A stretch of DNA of 64,000 bases from Pseudozyma flocculosa PF-1. Its lineage: Eukaryota; Basidiomycota; Ustilaginomycetes; Ustilaginales; Ustilaginaceae. The position numbers were made by a program, and so were the translations under genes. The stretch's first letter is position 1; each line of letters begins with the position of its first letter. Location of the stretch: positions 115,596 to 179,595 of the forward strand of contig NW_006920877.1 of the NCBI RefSeq assembly GCF_000417875.1. Reading direction: 5' to 3'. The notes below the pieces were generated by a model. That model did no database searches. It was given only the letters and a program-made list of their open reading frames with translations, and had not been told where the DNA came from. Shown here piece after piece: positions 33,940-44,995 of this stretch.

Positions 33940-35921
33940 CTACTTCTTGAGCCAGAGCGAGACAAAGTCCTGAACGGGGAGCGCCGTGAGCGACTTGTGG
34001 TCGGTCAGGAGCGACACGAGCTTGTCGCTCGTCTGCTGGTCAAAGTGGCCCTGGAGGTGCTTCTCGAGCTTGGCCTTGATCAGCGGGACGGCCTCGTCGC
34101 GGCGGCGGGCGTGGCCGACGGGGTAGTCGACCGAGACCTCGTCGAGGACGGTGCCGTCGTTGAACTCGACAGTGACGGCGTTGCCAATCGAGCGCTTCTC
34201 GGGGTCGAGGTACTCGGTGGTGAAGCGCGGCTCCTCGGACACCTCCATCTTGTTGCGCAGCTCGTCGATGCGCGGGTCCTGGGCGGCCTCGTCCGAGTAG
34301 TCCTCGGGGTTGAGCTTGCCGTTGAGCAGCGAGACGGCGGCAATGTACTGCAGCGAGTGGTCGCGGTCGGCGTAGTTGTTGAGCTTGCCCGACTTGGAGA
34401 TGATGCGAACGGCGGCCTCCTGGGTCCTGATCGTCACCTTCTTGATGTCGTCAGTCGACTTGCCCAGCTTCTTGATCTCGTTGTGCAGCTTGATCGAGGC
34501 CTCGACCGCCGTCTGCGAGTGGAACTCGGCGGGGACCAGCTTGAACAGCACGTTCTCCATGACGTACGACGTGTAGGGGCGCTGGAACTTGAACTCCTTG
34601 CCCTTGAACAGGACGTCGTAGAAGCCCCAGGTCTTGGCCGTCAGGACCGAGTTGTAGCCGCCCTCGCCCTTCTTGACGAGCAGCGCAAGGTTGACGGCGC
34701 GCGAGCAGGCGTCACCGGCGGCCCACGACTTGCGCGAACCGGCGTTGGGGGCGTGGCGGTAGGTACGCAGCGACTGACCGTCAACGAACGCCTGCGAGAC
34801 GACGTCGACAGTCTGGTCGCGCGTGTTGCCGAGCAGCTTCGAGACAACGGCGGCCGAGGCAACCTTGACCAGGACAACGTGGTCAAGGCCAACACGGTTG
34901 AACGAGTTCTCGATGGCGAGGTTGCCCTGGATCTCGTGGGCCTGGATGGCGGCGGTGAGGACATCCTGGACAGTCAGGGGAGCCTTGCCGTTGGCCACGT
35001 TGGTGCGGCTGATCCAGTCGGCGACCGACAGGATGGAGCCGAGGTTGTCCGAGGGGTGGCCCCACTCGGCGGCGAGCCAGGTGTCGTTGAAGTCGAGCCA
35101 TCGGATCAGGGCGCCGTTGTTGAAGGCGGCCCGGATGGGGTCAAGCTCGAAGTTGGTGCCGATCACACGGGCACCGTTGGGGACGACGGTTCCCTCGACA
35201 ACGGGGCCGCAGATGGCGGCAGCCTGGGGGAACTTGAGCGCCTCCATGGCGCATCCCAACGAGTCGAGCAGGCAGAGGCGGGCGGTGTCGTAGGCCTTCT
35301 GCGAGGTGATCTCGTAGTTGTGCACGTACTGCAGGGTGACGGGGAGATGGGCAGCAACAAGGAATCGGATTCCAGAGGATCAGCTCCCTGGAAGCGTCGG
35401 TCGGCCAGCTCGCAGCGAAGCTCAAAGTTCTCCGCTGAACATGACCGCGCTACTCACGTCGGCAATGTCCTGGAGGACCCTGATCGACACAAGAGCACGA
35501 GGCGGAAGGGAAGGATGCGCCGCAGAGCAGAGGGAGCGTCAGTCGTGCTTGTTCCCGGCTGCAGGCGACCCTCTTCTGAAGGCGACTCTGATTATCCGCC
35601 GCTGGCATCCGAAAGCCCTTTCTTTCGAAGGCAACGAATATTGGCAGAGGATCGGCAGCGCAGCACAACTCACTGGTCAGGAGGGGGTCGGACATTGTCC
35701 TCGCCCTTTCCGATACCGGCGTGGCCAGCCATGTTCCTGGCAGAGGTGGAGAAGGCGGCGGAGGCGAGCTTGGAGGCGGGGGCCTTGGCGATGCTCTGCT
35801 TCTGGGCAGCGGCGTTGCGGAGGGCGACGGCGGAAGCTCGGGGGACCGAGGTGGAGATCGAGCGAGTCGAGGTGGTGCGGAGGGTGGATGCGAGGCTAGA
35901 GGCAGAAACAAGACGAGGCAT
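33940..35921 (-). CDS. Mitochondrial 2-methylcitrate dehydratase (MmgE/PrpD family)
   Basis: Three exons on the minus strand: 35921-35674, a 22-nt micro-exon 35479-35458, and 35328-33940. Together they encode 552 residues. The joined junctions read 'RPPPDQVLQDIADYVHNY', the conserved N-terminal segment of the family, which supports the micro-exon. The first 60 or so residues are Ser/Thr/Arg/Ala-rich, as in a mitochondrial presequence. The rest is a full-length MmgE/PrpD domain ('DSLGCAMEAL', 'WLDFNDTWLAAEWGHPSDNL'). The enzyme dehydrates 2-methylcitrate to 2-methyl-cis-aconitate in the methylcitrate cycle, which removes propionyl-CoA from odd-chain fatty acids and some amino acids. cis-Aconitate decarboxylases share the fold, but length and motifs fit the dehydratase better. 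Confidence 0.9.
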
Positions 35922-37686
35922 CTGCGGTTCGCGGAGGCGTTCGGGATTTTCGAGGTGGGCAGGAATGAAGCAGCAGCAGGAGAGCCGGGGGACATCAGGC
36001 GGCACAAAGGCACAGAGGGAAACAGGCGAGCGTGATCAGCTACCTCGTCCTCTCAAACGCCCGAACTTCCGCGAGACAGCCTCGCTGCGATCAGCGACCA
36101 AGGCTGCCACCTTGACTGCGATGCTCCTCGTCGTCATCGGCGACCAGCGCAGAGTAGGGCAGGGAGCGGCAGGAAGCGGCAGCAAGGGTTGCGCAAGGAA
36201 GGGGGGCAGAGCAACTCACGATCTGTGAAGGAGCTTTCCACAAGCTGGGTTAGGCGGGGGAAAGAGGAGCGGTGTGAAGGAGCGAGGATGGTTGGTGGTG
36301 GGAGAAGGGAAAGAAAAGAGCGACGGCGGGGGCCGGGTCCAAGAAGAAGAAGCGGAGCGCTCGCAGGCTGAGCGAGCGAGCGACGACGGACGACGAAGGA
36401 GCGCCTCGGCGCAAGCGAGGAGGGGGCGCGGGGGGCCCGTCTGCCCGCGGCTGGCTTTGCCCCAGACCATCGGCGGGCGGCCGTCAGCCAGCGGCGGGGC
36501 CGCTGCGTCGGATGAACCGGGTCGGGGCGATGCCAGCGCCCTCCGCATTCGCTCGTCCCATCGGCGATTGCCCCGACCGACGCTGCCGCCAACGCCCGCC
36601 GTGTCGTTGCCTCCAGGCCCCAGTCGTCGTCGTCGTCGGCTTGCAGGCCAGGCCTCGCTCGAAGGCCGCTCCTTGCGCCATTTGGAAGATCACATCTCGT
36701 CTCGTTTCCCTCTGCTCGCTGGCCGGGATGGCGAATCGGGCGAGCCGGCGGCGCTTGGACCATGCCAGGCTGCCGGTAGCACGCTGTGGATCCCAGACTC
36801 GTTTTTCCTGGTTCCTCCAGACGGCCTTCCGACGACTTCTCCTCGTCCTCCTCGTCGTCCCTTCATCAACCATGTTCGTTTCTCCTATAGCACGCTATCG
36901 GGCGATGACGGCGATCCTGTCCAGGTAGGGCATCTAGAGGGTCAGAAGGGGGACCGACGTTGGGGAGGGTCAAAGCGAGCGGAGCGCCGCGGTTGAGCGG
37001 CAGCCGCACGCACGTCCGCGTGAAATGATGGGCCGGGCCTGCCTGCGTCTCTGGCCGCCAAGCAAGCAGACCTTCGAGGCAGGGGTCCCTTGAAAACCGC
37101 TTGAGCCGAGCAGCTGCCCCCGCGCACGCCCGTGATCGGAGGGCTGGACTGAAAGCCCCGCAAACTTGGCCTGCCCGCCTTTCAGCCCGCAAGGCCGAAT
37201 CTGGAACCGGCTCAACGGTCAACTTCAGACGCCGGCTGCCGCCTTTGCTCGTCTTCTTCTCGGACCCTCCATCTCGCTCGTGCTTCGTTGCCTCTTGCCC
37301 TGCTTGGTCCCCATCGTCCCGAACAGAGGGCCGACCCCTCTCCCCCGTCGAGATCCGCTCCGCGGGTCCGCACAAGCTTGCCTGCCATCTTATCAGATCG
37401 GAAATGAGGATTCTGGTGCAGATCTTCCAGCCCTCTTTCATGCTCACGAGGGCCCGGCCCGGCAAGGCTCGAGCGGGTTTAGGCGCCAAGCCAGCAGCCG
37501 GCCCCACTCGTCCGGGACTCGCGCGGCCCCAAAGCGCGATCGCGGCGAAGAGTTCAGTCCCACGACAGTCCGTCCCTGTTTTGGCTGACCGTACAAGTAC
37601 AACAGATAAGCGTGACGGCGGAAACATGTATCAGGAGCGAGCGGCGCTGGCGCAGCTGTCGAGCGGCGAGGCGGGGCGGGGCGATG
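35922..37686. other. Intergenic region, no gene seen
   Basis: About 1.8 kb between the start of the methylcitrate dehydratase and the end of the ERT1-type gene, both on the minus strand. It should include the dehydratase promoter and leader. Several ORFs of 120-250 codons exist on both strands (for example 36866-37627 minus) but are basic and low-complexity, without family resemblance. Confidence 0.5.
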
Positions 37687-39714
37687 CTAGGACAGGACCG
37701 GAAGGAACTGCGACGAGCGAGAGCAGAGAGCTTGCGGCAAAGTCAGCAGACGCTTCACGCATGCAGAGGCTCCGAGCTGCGACTTTGAGCCAACGACGGC
37801 GCCACTCACATTGCCTACAACCAGGCTGGGGAGGTCAAAGATGTCGCGCTTGATGGTAAACGACCACGCGCACGGCACCGGCTTGCCCTGCGGCGTCATG
37901 AGCGTGCACGTCGTCACTGCAGAGGCAGGAGCGAAGGGAGGTGAGGGGTACGGCGTCAGCTCGGACGGACCTCGAGCGAGAGCTGGGCCTCGGACAAAAG
38001 GATCAGACACTCACTGACGGACTGGGTCGTGTTCTCAAAGGCGTGCAGCGCAAACTTTTCCCTGCGATGCCACAGAATCAGCAGATGCGCCGCAGCACTC
38101 GGACGAAAGATCAGCCTCTTTTCCCGTGCAATGCTCGCCGTGCACGCAGCTCCAGCGAGGGACAACTCACCAGTAGTCGAGCATCGAGCTCTTGTCCATG
38201 AACTCGTAGATGTACCGCCCCAACAGCTCCTCGCGCGACCACTGCGTCAGCATGCAGAACTCGGCGCCCACGACGCAGATCTCGCACGTCCGGCGCCACA
38301 CGACGGTCGGCGTGCCTGAGAACGAGATGAGCTTCTCGAACTCCTGTTGAAAGGCAAAAGAGGCGTCAGGATCGAAGATGGGGGCTGTCAGACCGGCGCG
38401 CGCAGAGGAGAAAATGCGACCAGGTGAGCGCCCCGACTGACCAGTATCGTCCTTTGGAAGGAGCGCTCCACGAAAATCTCGTCCTCCTCGGTCAGGGGCA
38501 TCTGCAGGGCGATGAGCGATGGCCGGAAGATGGCCAGGGCCCGAACCACCCGCAGCACGTCCTGCTTGCCGAACCTGCACGAATCGAGACCAGGGACGAT
38601 GGGTTAGCGCACGCGTCAAAAGTCGCCACCGAGCGGTCGACGACTGCCACCCGCAGCACTCACTTCTCCGTGGCGTACTTGATGAGAAAGTGGTAGCCTT
38701 CGGGATACGGGAACGGCTTGGTGCTGTCGCGATAGACTTTGGCGACCCGTGCCTTCCAGAGGCTGTCCTGCTGCAGCCGCTGGTTGCGCCTCGAGGCGAT
38801 CGCCTTGTTGATGTCTGGAAGCGGCTCGTTGGAGAGCGAGCGGTTGGCCGAGTACGTGTCCGAGGCAGCGCCCGTCACGCTCGAGCCGCCAGCAGGAGGT
38901 AGGGCACCGCTGTCGAAGGCCGTGTCGCCGCCGATAGCGGCAGCCTGCTCGACAGAGGCAGGTGCCGGCAGGCTCGACTGGTCAGCCTCGTACCCGCCGA
39001 GGCCAGTCGTGGCCATGGCGGTGGTCGACGCGGCGGTCCCGCCGTCAAACGGTGCTGGTCTGCTTGCCGCCGGCGATGGCACCTCGAGCGCAGTGAAGCC
39101 GGCATCGGTCGTCGGTAGCTCAGACAGGATGGCGCCGCCGCCGCCGGCACCAACGCCCGAGGCAAAGTCGGGCGAAGTGGCAGAGAGGCCGGTCGGATCG
39201 TTGTAGGCCGACAGCGTGTCGAGAGCACCGGCGCTGCTACCTAGGATTGCGTCAAAACTCGTGGCCGAGCTGATGGCAGGCTTGTTCCAGCCGTTGACGC
39301 CCGTGATGCTTCCGTACTCGCCAATGTTGTCGAGGATGCCCATCGCCGGGCTTGTCTGGAAGTCTGGCGAGTCGGTGCCCGACCCGAGCAGGGCCAGATC
39401 TGTGCCGTTGAGCATCGACGACAGAATCGAGTACTCGAGCGACGTCGCCTCTGAACCAAAGTTGTGCGTCGGGTCAAAGGCCAGCTCAAAGGCTGGCTCT
39501 GACTGGTGAGAGGCTGCGCTCTGCCCAGAGTCGAAATGGCTCGAAAGCACGTCATTGGCCGGGCTGGCGTCTGCGTTGCCGCTGACCGGCGGCTGCTGGG
39601 CTTCGACGGGGCCGGTGCCGACATACGGCTTGTCGAGAGGCGGGCCAGATGGAGGAGCAGGTATTTGTGCGGCGCTCGGTGCGGCTGGGGCCTGCAGCTG
39701 CTGTGGCTGCTGTG

Positions 39715-39746
<32 letters not shown>

Positions 39747-40537
39747 AGCTTGGCCTTCTTCCGCTCGGCCGCCTTGACCGCCTTCTGCCGCTTGAGCTCC
39801 TCGAGCTCTTCGTCATCGAGGAGGTACTTGGCCTTCTTGCGGAAGCCGTCCGTGCAGGTGTCCGCGAGCCCCTTTTTGACGCACCGCAGGCACGGTCTCG
39901 AGTCGTCGCAGGTGAGGTGGGCCTTCTGGCAGTGGAAACATGCTCGGTTGGCCTTTTTGCGCTTGCTGGCCGAGCCATCGCGGCCGCCAGACTTGGAGGC
40001 GGTTGGCGTCGACGCGGCGCTGCCGGCGGCTGAGGACGAGGAGCCTCCCTTGGCGCCTAGGGCCTCCATTTCGCGCTTGAGCGGCGATCCGGACCCTGCT
40101 GGAGAGCCAGAATCCGGCCGTTGCACCTTGGATGAGCCGGATGCCGATGCGCTTGGGGAGGTTGAGGACGAGTTGCCGGACGGACCGACGTTGGAGTACA
40201 GGCTCTGGCTGAGCAGCGAAGCATTGCTGCGCACGTTGAAGGGCGATGGCTGCTGCTGGGTGCGAGCTTGCGGCGAGGCGTAGAGGGACGCCGAGCTCGG
40301 TCGGGTGGCCACGCCAGCGACCGCATTGGGGGGTGAGGCAGCTTGCAGGTGCGATGGCGTCGATGGCCCGCTGGAGCGCGAGAGGGCGTGGAGGGTATTG
40401 GCGGCGGCTTCCGAAGGGCTCAGAGAGCCTTCCTTGACCTGAGCGGCGGCGGCGCTCGAAGCTGGCGGCTGTGACCCGGCGGTGGCGCCGTTCGAGGCCG
40501 GTGGGCGCCCGCTCGCCGAATCAGGGCCGATGATCAT
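37687..40537 (-). CDS. Zn2Cys6 transcription factor, ERT1/AcuK-type regulator of gluconeogenesis
   Basis: Six exons on the minus strand (40537-38664, 38574-38442, 38343-38171, 38061-38015, 37916-37810, 37707-37687) encode 784 residues. All junctions use GT-AG and keep frame. The last exon holds only 'FLPVLS' and the stop, matching the conserved C-terminal end of the family. The zinc cluster has cysteines at 200, 203, 210, 216, 219 and 228 (CX2CX6CX5CX2CX8C). It is followed by a basic helix and a Gln run. The C-terminal part (about residues 625-780) is a PAS-like domain carried on the small exons ('[20 protein letters not shown]'). Relatives (yeast Ert1, Aspergillus AcuK/AcuM) activate gluconeogenic genes on non-fermentable carbon. 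The N-terminal half is disordered. Confidence 0.9.
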
Positions 40538-42201
40538 CGTCGGTCGAAGTGGCGGAAGAGCCGCAACGAGGGTGGTGGCCTACAGCAGCAGCAGTACGGA
40601 CAGTCGTCGGTTCGGGAAAGGTGTGTCCAGCGGGCGTCACCTAGTCACAAGACGTTGCTTGCCGCCGTGGTCTTCGTCTTGGCGGTAAAAGCTTCGGGAC
40701 CATCCGAGGCGCCCGTTCCGCTCGACGGCGGACTTCGCTGGCAGATATTCCTGCGAGGCGGCTCTTGCCGACTTGTCGCGGATCGGGCAGTTCGATACGA
40801 TGGATCGAATCAAGGAACGGCCATGGGGCTGGCCGACGGCGGATGGATGATGGGAAGCGGCCCGCTCAGCGTAGCGTGAGGTGTCTGAGGGCGATGGCCG
40901 AAGCGGATGTCGATCGGGCCGGGCGCAAGTGGTGAGGCGTGAGCGAAGTGGAGCACGTCGGTGGTGGTTAGGTGACGAGAGGCCAGGCCAGGCCAGGCCA
41001 GGCCAGAACAGGCGAGGCGAGGCGAGGCGAAGCGGGCCAGACGAGCAGCCGCCAGCCGGAAAATCGCCTGGCCTGGCCCGGCCTGCCCCAGACGCAGGGT
41101 TCGCCGCGTGCCTTCGAAGTCTGGCCTGCCTGTCTGTGGCCTGCCACGCTTTGCCCAGCCATGCCCAGCCAAGCCGCGGGGCCGGCAGCCACACAGACGA
41201 GGCCTTTGAGTCACGCAGTGAGGGACCGCCGACGTGGTGCCGCGACCAAGACCCTCGCTCCCTCATTCTCGTCTCGGCGGGCGTCAGGGCCAAACCCTGC
41301 CTGACCCGCCTACCGCGCGTACCCTGTCGCCTCCCCGGTGGCAGGCAGGCAGACAGGGAAGCAGGCGGACGTCCGTGTGCGGGGCGAAGGCCCTTGCTTG
41401 GTTGCTTGCCGGTGCGTTGTTGCCGCTGGCGCACAGCGGATCGGGGGGAGAATGAAAGGCCGAGGCTCATCGGGCAAGGTGCGACGCCTGGCTGCTGCAG
41501 CGCCTGCACGCACAGTCAGCAGCCAGGCGGCTGGGCGGCGTCGGCGGCGAGGCACGCAGGCAGGCGGCCGGGGGCAGGCAAGGGGACTCTGTCGTCGGCG
41601 GCGCCCGCGATCGTCATTCACCGCCGAGACAGCCCCGACGCCATCGAAGGACGTGCTTGCGGCCCCCGGTTGCGGTCTGCCACCACCACCAACTCACCTG
41701 CTCACCACCGCTACCGCTACCGCTCGGCCGGTCTCACATCGCCCTATTTCGTCCTTCTCACACTCTCTCTACCTGGTCGTCGTCGCTGCTGCCGCTGTGC
41801 TCGAATTCTTGACAGCCTCGTCTCATCGCTCGCAGGCCGCACTTTGCCTTGCCCGCCACACGCCTTCAACCTTCACCCCTCATCGAGGACGACCTGCCCT
41901 TTTTCCCGACCGCTTGACAGCTCATCGGCTCCTCCGACCGGCCAACACATTCGTGACGACACCTTTTGAGAGCGCCGCTTCTCCGGCCGCCGTTCTTTCC
42001 TCCTCGAGCCTGCACCGCTTCGACGACTTGCGCCTTTCGACCGGGCGACGGTCATTGTCTCGACAGCGACCAGCGCCGCATCAGCTACCGGAGTCCTTCC
42101 GAGCGTCGCGCTTGGCACCTCGCTGACCGGGCATCTCGGCTCACGCTCACACTAGCGATACCGCCAACCTGCTTGCCGACCCACCCATCGGCCCACTCAC
42201 C
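40538..42201. other. Divergent promoter region between ERT1-type and PBS2-type genes
   Basis: About 1.7 kb with no convincing gene. It holds the GGCCA/GGCGA arrays at 40981-41034 and a C/T-rich leader before the kinase start. Plus-strand ORFs such as 40881-41969 are Gln/Arg/Pro-rich and span the repeats, so they are treated as chance. Confidence 0.5.
40981..41034. repeat. (GGCCA)5 followed by a GGCGA array
   Basis: Five perfect copies of GGCCA (40981-41005), then about four copies of GGCGA from 41011. It lies in the divergent promoter region between the ERT1-type and PBS2-type genes. Confidence 0.93.
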
Positions 42202-43852
42202 ATGTCGAACCCTACCGCCGACCTCGGTCGGATGACGTCCAACCTCAGCCTCAACGACCCTTCTACGTCCTCGTCCGCCTCGCCCTCTGGCTCTTCGCAG
42301 CCACCATCGCAGTCGCCGTCACGGCCCATGCCGCCGCACAACGGCATGGCATCGCTCCAGCAGCGCGCCACGGGCGGGCCGCCGTCTCGATCGCCCGGGA
42401 TGTTGCCGCCGGGTTCCCGGCCGATGGGCCCGGGAGGGCCGATACCGCCGCGCGGAGGCGTTGCGGGTCTGAATGAGCGCACGCGGCAGATGGCCAGCAC
42501 CAAGCTGCCGCCCAGCTTGCAGGCCAAGCTCGCCGCCAACGCCAATCGTTCCGCCTCGGGAGGGAGCAGCCCGAGCCCCGGCGTGCTGGGACACGACCAG
42601 AAGATCGACAGCTCCTCATTGCTAGGCTCTGCGGGAGGCATGGGCAGCCTGACACCGTCGCTGGGGCTCGGCGGCCTAGCGGCTCGGCGAGCGGCCATGG
42701 GAGGTCTCGGCTCTGGCGCTGGCTCGCCCGTGTCGGCTGGCGGCCCGCCGGGAGCCGGCATGGGCGCCAGGCGCAATCGCCCCGGTCTCAAGCTGAGCGA
42801 CATGGGCATCTCTCCGAGCGAGGGCGTCGGCTCTCCCGCCCCATCTTCCTCTTCCTCATCGTCGGCCTCGTCCGGCGGTCTCGGTGGCGGGCGGCGGGCG
42901 GCTCCCCCCGGCAGGCTCAGCTCAGGTGGCGAGGACGCCAACGGTTCCGGCGCCATGAGCTCGCCCTTCAGCAACTTTAGCAAGATTGTCGACCCCTCCG
43001 GACGGCTCAACTTCAGCGGCAAGGCGGTTCTGCACGCCTCGGGCGTCGAGTTTGGCAACGGCACTTCGTTCCAGATCAAGATGGAGGACCTCGAGCTGAT
43101 GGACGAGCTGGGCAAGGGCAACTACGGCACCGTCCGCAAGGTCCGCCATACTCGGACAAAGGTCGACATGGCCATGAAGGTGAGTGCCGGCCCCGCTGGC
43201 CGTGAACGTCACTTCCTGCGTCTGATGTCGGCATGCTGATACAGGCCCGCTCCGCTCCGCTCCGCCCCGCTCCGCCCCGCCCCGCCCGTTGACTCGCAGG
43301 AGATCCGCCTGGAGCTCGACGAGTCCAAGCTCAACGGCATCATCATGGAGCTCGACATCCTCCACCGCGCCATCTCGCCCCAGATTGTCGAGTTCTACGG
43401 CGCCTTCTTCATCGAGAGCTGCGTCTACTACTGCATGGAATTCATGGACGCGGGCAGCCTCGACAAGCTGTGCTGGGGCCGCGCCACGGTGCCCGAGGAC
43501 GTGCTGGCACGCATCACGCGCAGCATGGTGCTCGGCCTCAGCTTCCTCAAGGACGAGCTGCAGATCATCCACAGGGGTAGGTACTGTCCGGCGGCCCCGG
43601 TCATCGCACACACTCTCTCTCGCCGACGGTGGGGCGGTCTTTGCTGACAGGGTTTGCTGCTGCTCTGCGCCACCCTGGTATCTCTCTTTCGCCGCCCAGA
43701 CGTCAAGCCGACCAACGTCCTCGTCAACCGCAAGGGCGAGGTCAAGCTATGCGACTTTGGCGTCTCGGGGCAGCTCGAGAAGAGTCTGGCCAAGACCAAC
43801 ATTGGCTGCCAGAGTTACATGGCTGTGAGTGGATCCGTCGATCTGGCAGATC

Positions 43853-43947
<95 letters not shown>

Positions 43948-44604
43948 ACTACCGCCTCTTTCGACCGCTGACTCGGATCGAACGCCTCTGTACCGTCTCC
44001 TCGCTCGGGCCCCCTGTTCCTCGCCCCCCATCAGCCGGAACGCATCAAGGGCGAGTCGCAAAACATGCTGGGGACGTACACGGTCGCGTCGGACGTATGG
44101 TCGCTGGGCCTGTCGATTGTCGAGATGACGCAGGGCACCTACCCGTACCCGCCCGAGACGTACTCGAACGTCTTTGCGCAGCTGCAGGCCATCGTCCACG
44201 GCGACCCGCCGGAGCTGCCGGCGGAAATCTACTCGGACACAGCAAAAGATTTCGTGGCGCGGTGCCTGGAAAAGGTGCCGGGACGTCGGCCGACGTACGC
44301 CCAGCTGCTGCAGGATCGGTTCCTGCTGCAGGACGAGGAGAGGGGCCAGGGCGGCGTGGATATGGTCGGGTGGGTCAATCTGGCCATCGAGGAGAGGAGC
44401 AAGAAGAGGGAAAGGGAGAGGAGCGAGGCTGAGGCTCAGGGTCAGGGTAAGGGTCAGGGTTCCGGGTCAGGCGAGCCGAGTCCCGCCGCTGGTGCTGGTG
44501 CTGGTGCTGGTGCTGGTCTCGATGCGCAGGCTCCCGAACTCGCCGCAGCCCAAAACGCTGAAGCTCCAACGTCGACGCCTTCACCGACGCAACCTCAACC
44601 GTAG
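42202..44604 (+). CDS. PBS2: MAP kinase kinase of the HOG osmotic-stress pathway, Pbs2 type
   Basis: Four exons (42202-43179, 43300-43576, 43700-43824, 44035-44604) encode 649 residues. Residues 1-290 are disordered and Ser/Pro/Gly-rich. The kinase domain begins at about 294 with the glycine loop 'GKGNYGTV', the ATP-binding Lys at 326, HRD at 417-419 and DFG at 437-439. The activation segment '[18 protein letters not shown]' has the dual-phosphorylation sites Ser447 and Thr451; this segment and the preceding '[20 protein letters not shown]' are characteristic of Pbs2 rather than the mating or cell-wall MAPKKs. Pbs2 relays signals from the MAPKKKs to the Hog1 kinase in hyperosmotic and other stress. 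The tail is acidic with Gly-Ala repeats. Intron 3 contains a pure (CTG)31 tract; intron 1 has a GCTCC-type array. Confidence 0.95.
43854..43946. repeat. (CTG)31 microsatellite in intron 3 of the PBS2-type gene
   Basis: Thirty-one uninterrupted CTG units, 93 bp, inside the 210-nt intron 43825-44034. The tract begins about 30 bases after the donor. If the intron were retained, the frame would run into poly-Cys (one frame) or poly-Ala (another) before stopping, so correct splicing is needed for a functional kinase. Confidence 0.97.
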
Positions 44605-44995
44605 CAAGCGTCCTGGCACTTCTTCTTTCCCAGGCCTTGCTCCGCCATCCACATACCACCATCCACCGCCCACCTCACCTCCTCGTTGCCTTGTACCCCG
44701 CCGTCGAAACCTCTCGCCTCGCATTGCAAGATTCCATGCTATCGCTTCTGTTGCCCGCTCTTCTAGATGAATCTGCGCACACATACACGTCCTCGCACAC
44801 TCGAAGCTGTTGCCCATTCCAGCCTGCACAACCACAAGGTTGGAGGTGCCCAGGGCGAAGTGAGGATTGCACGTGTTTGCCAAATACGAGCCGAGACGAC
44901 GACGATGACGGCGGCGGCGGGAATGATGGCGGGGCAGGGCTAGAGTACAGATGAGGAAAGGACAAGAGGGCGTCCGAGAGCTAGCTGAACCCCCC
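44605..44995. other. Convergent 3' spacer between PBS2-type and PEX16 genes
   Basis: 391 bp between facing stop codons. It contains GACGATGACGG-type triplets near 44897-44935. I see no gene in it. Confidence 0.5.

Noticed and set aside
36866..37627. 253-codon minus-strand ORF between the dehydratase and ERT1-type genes
   Set aside because: Basic, low-complexity composition, no domain, no supporting splice pattern.
43654..43971. Open frame running from PBS2 exon 3 into a poly-Cys stretch
   Set aside because: It is a read-through of intron 3 (the CTG tract). Splicing gives the conserved SYMAPERI junction instead.
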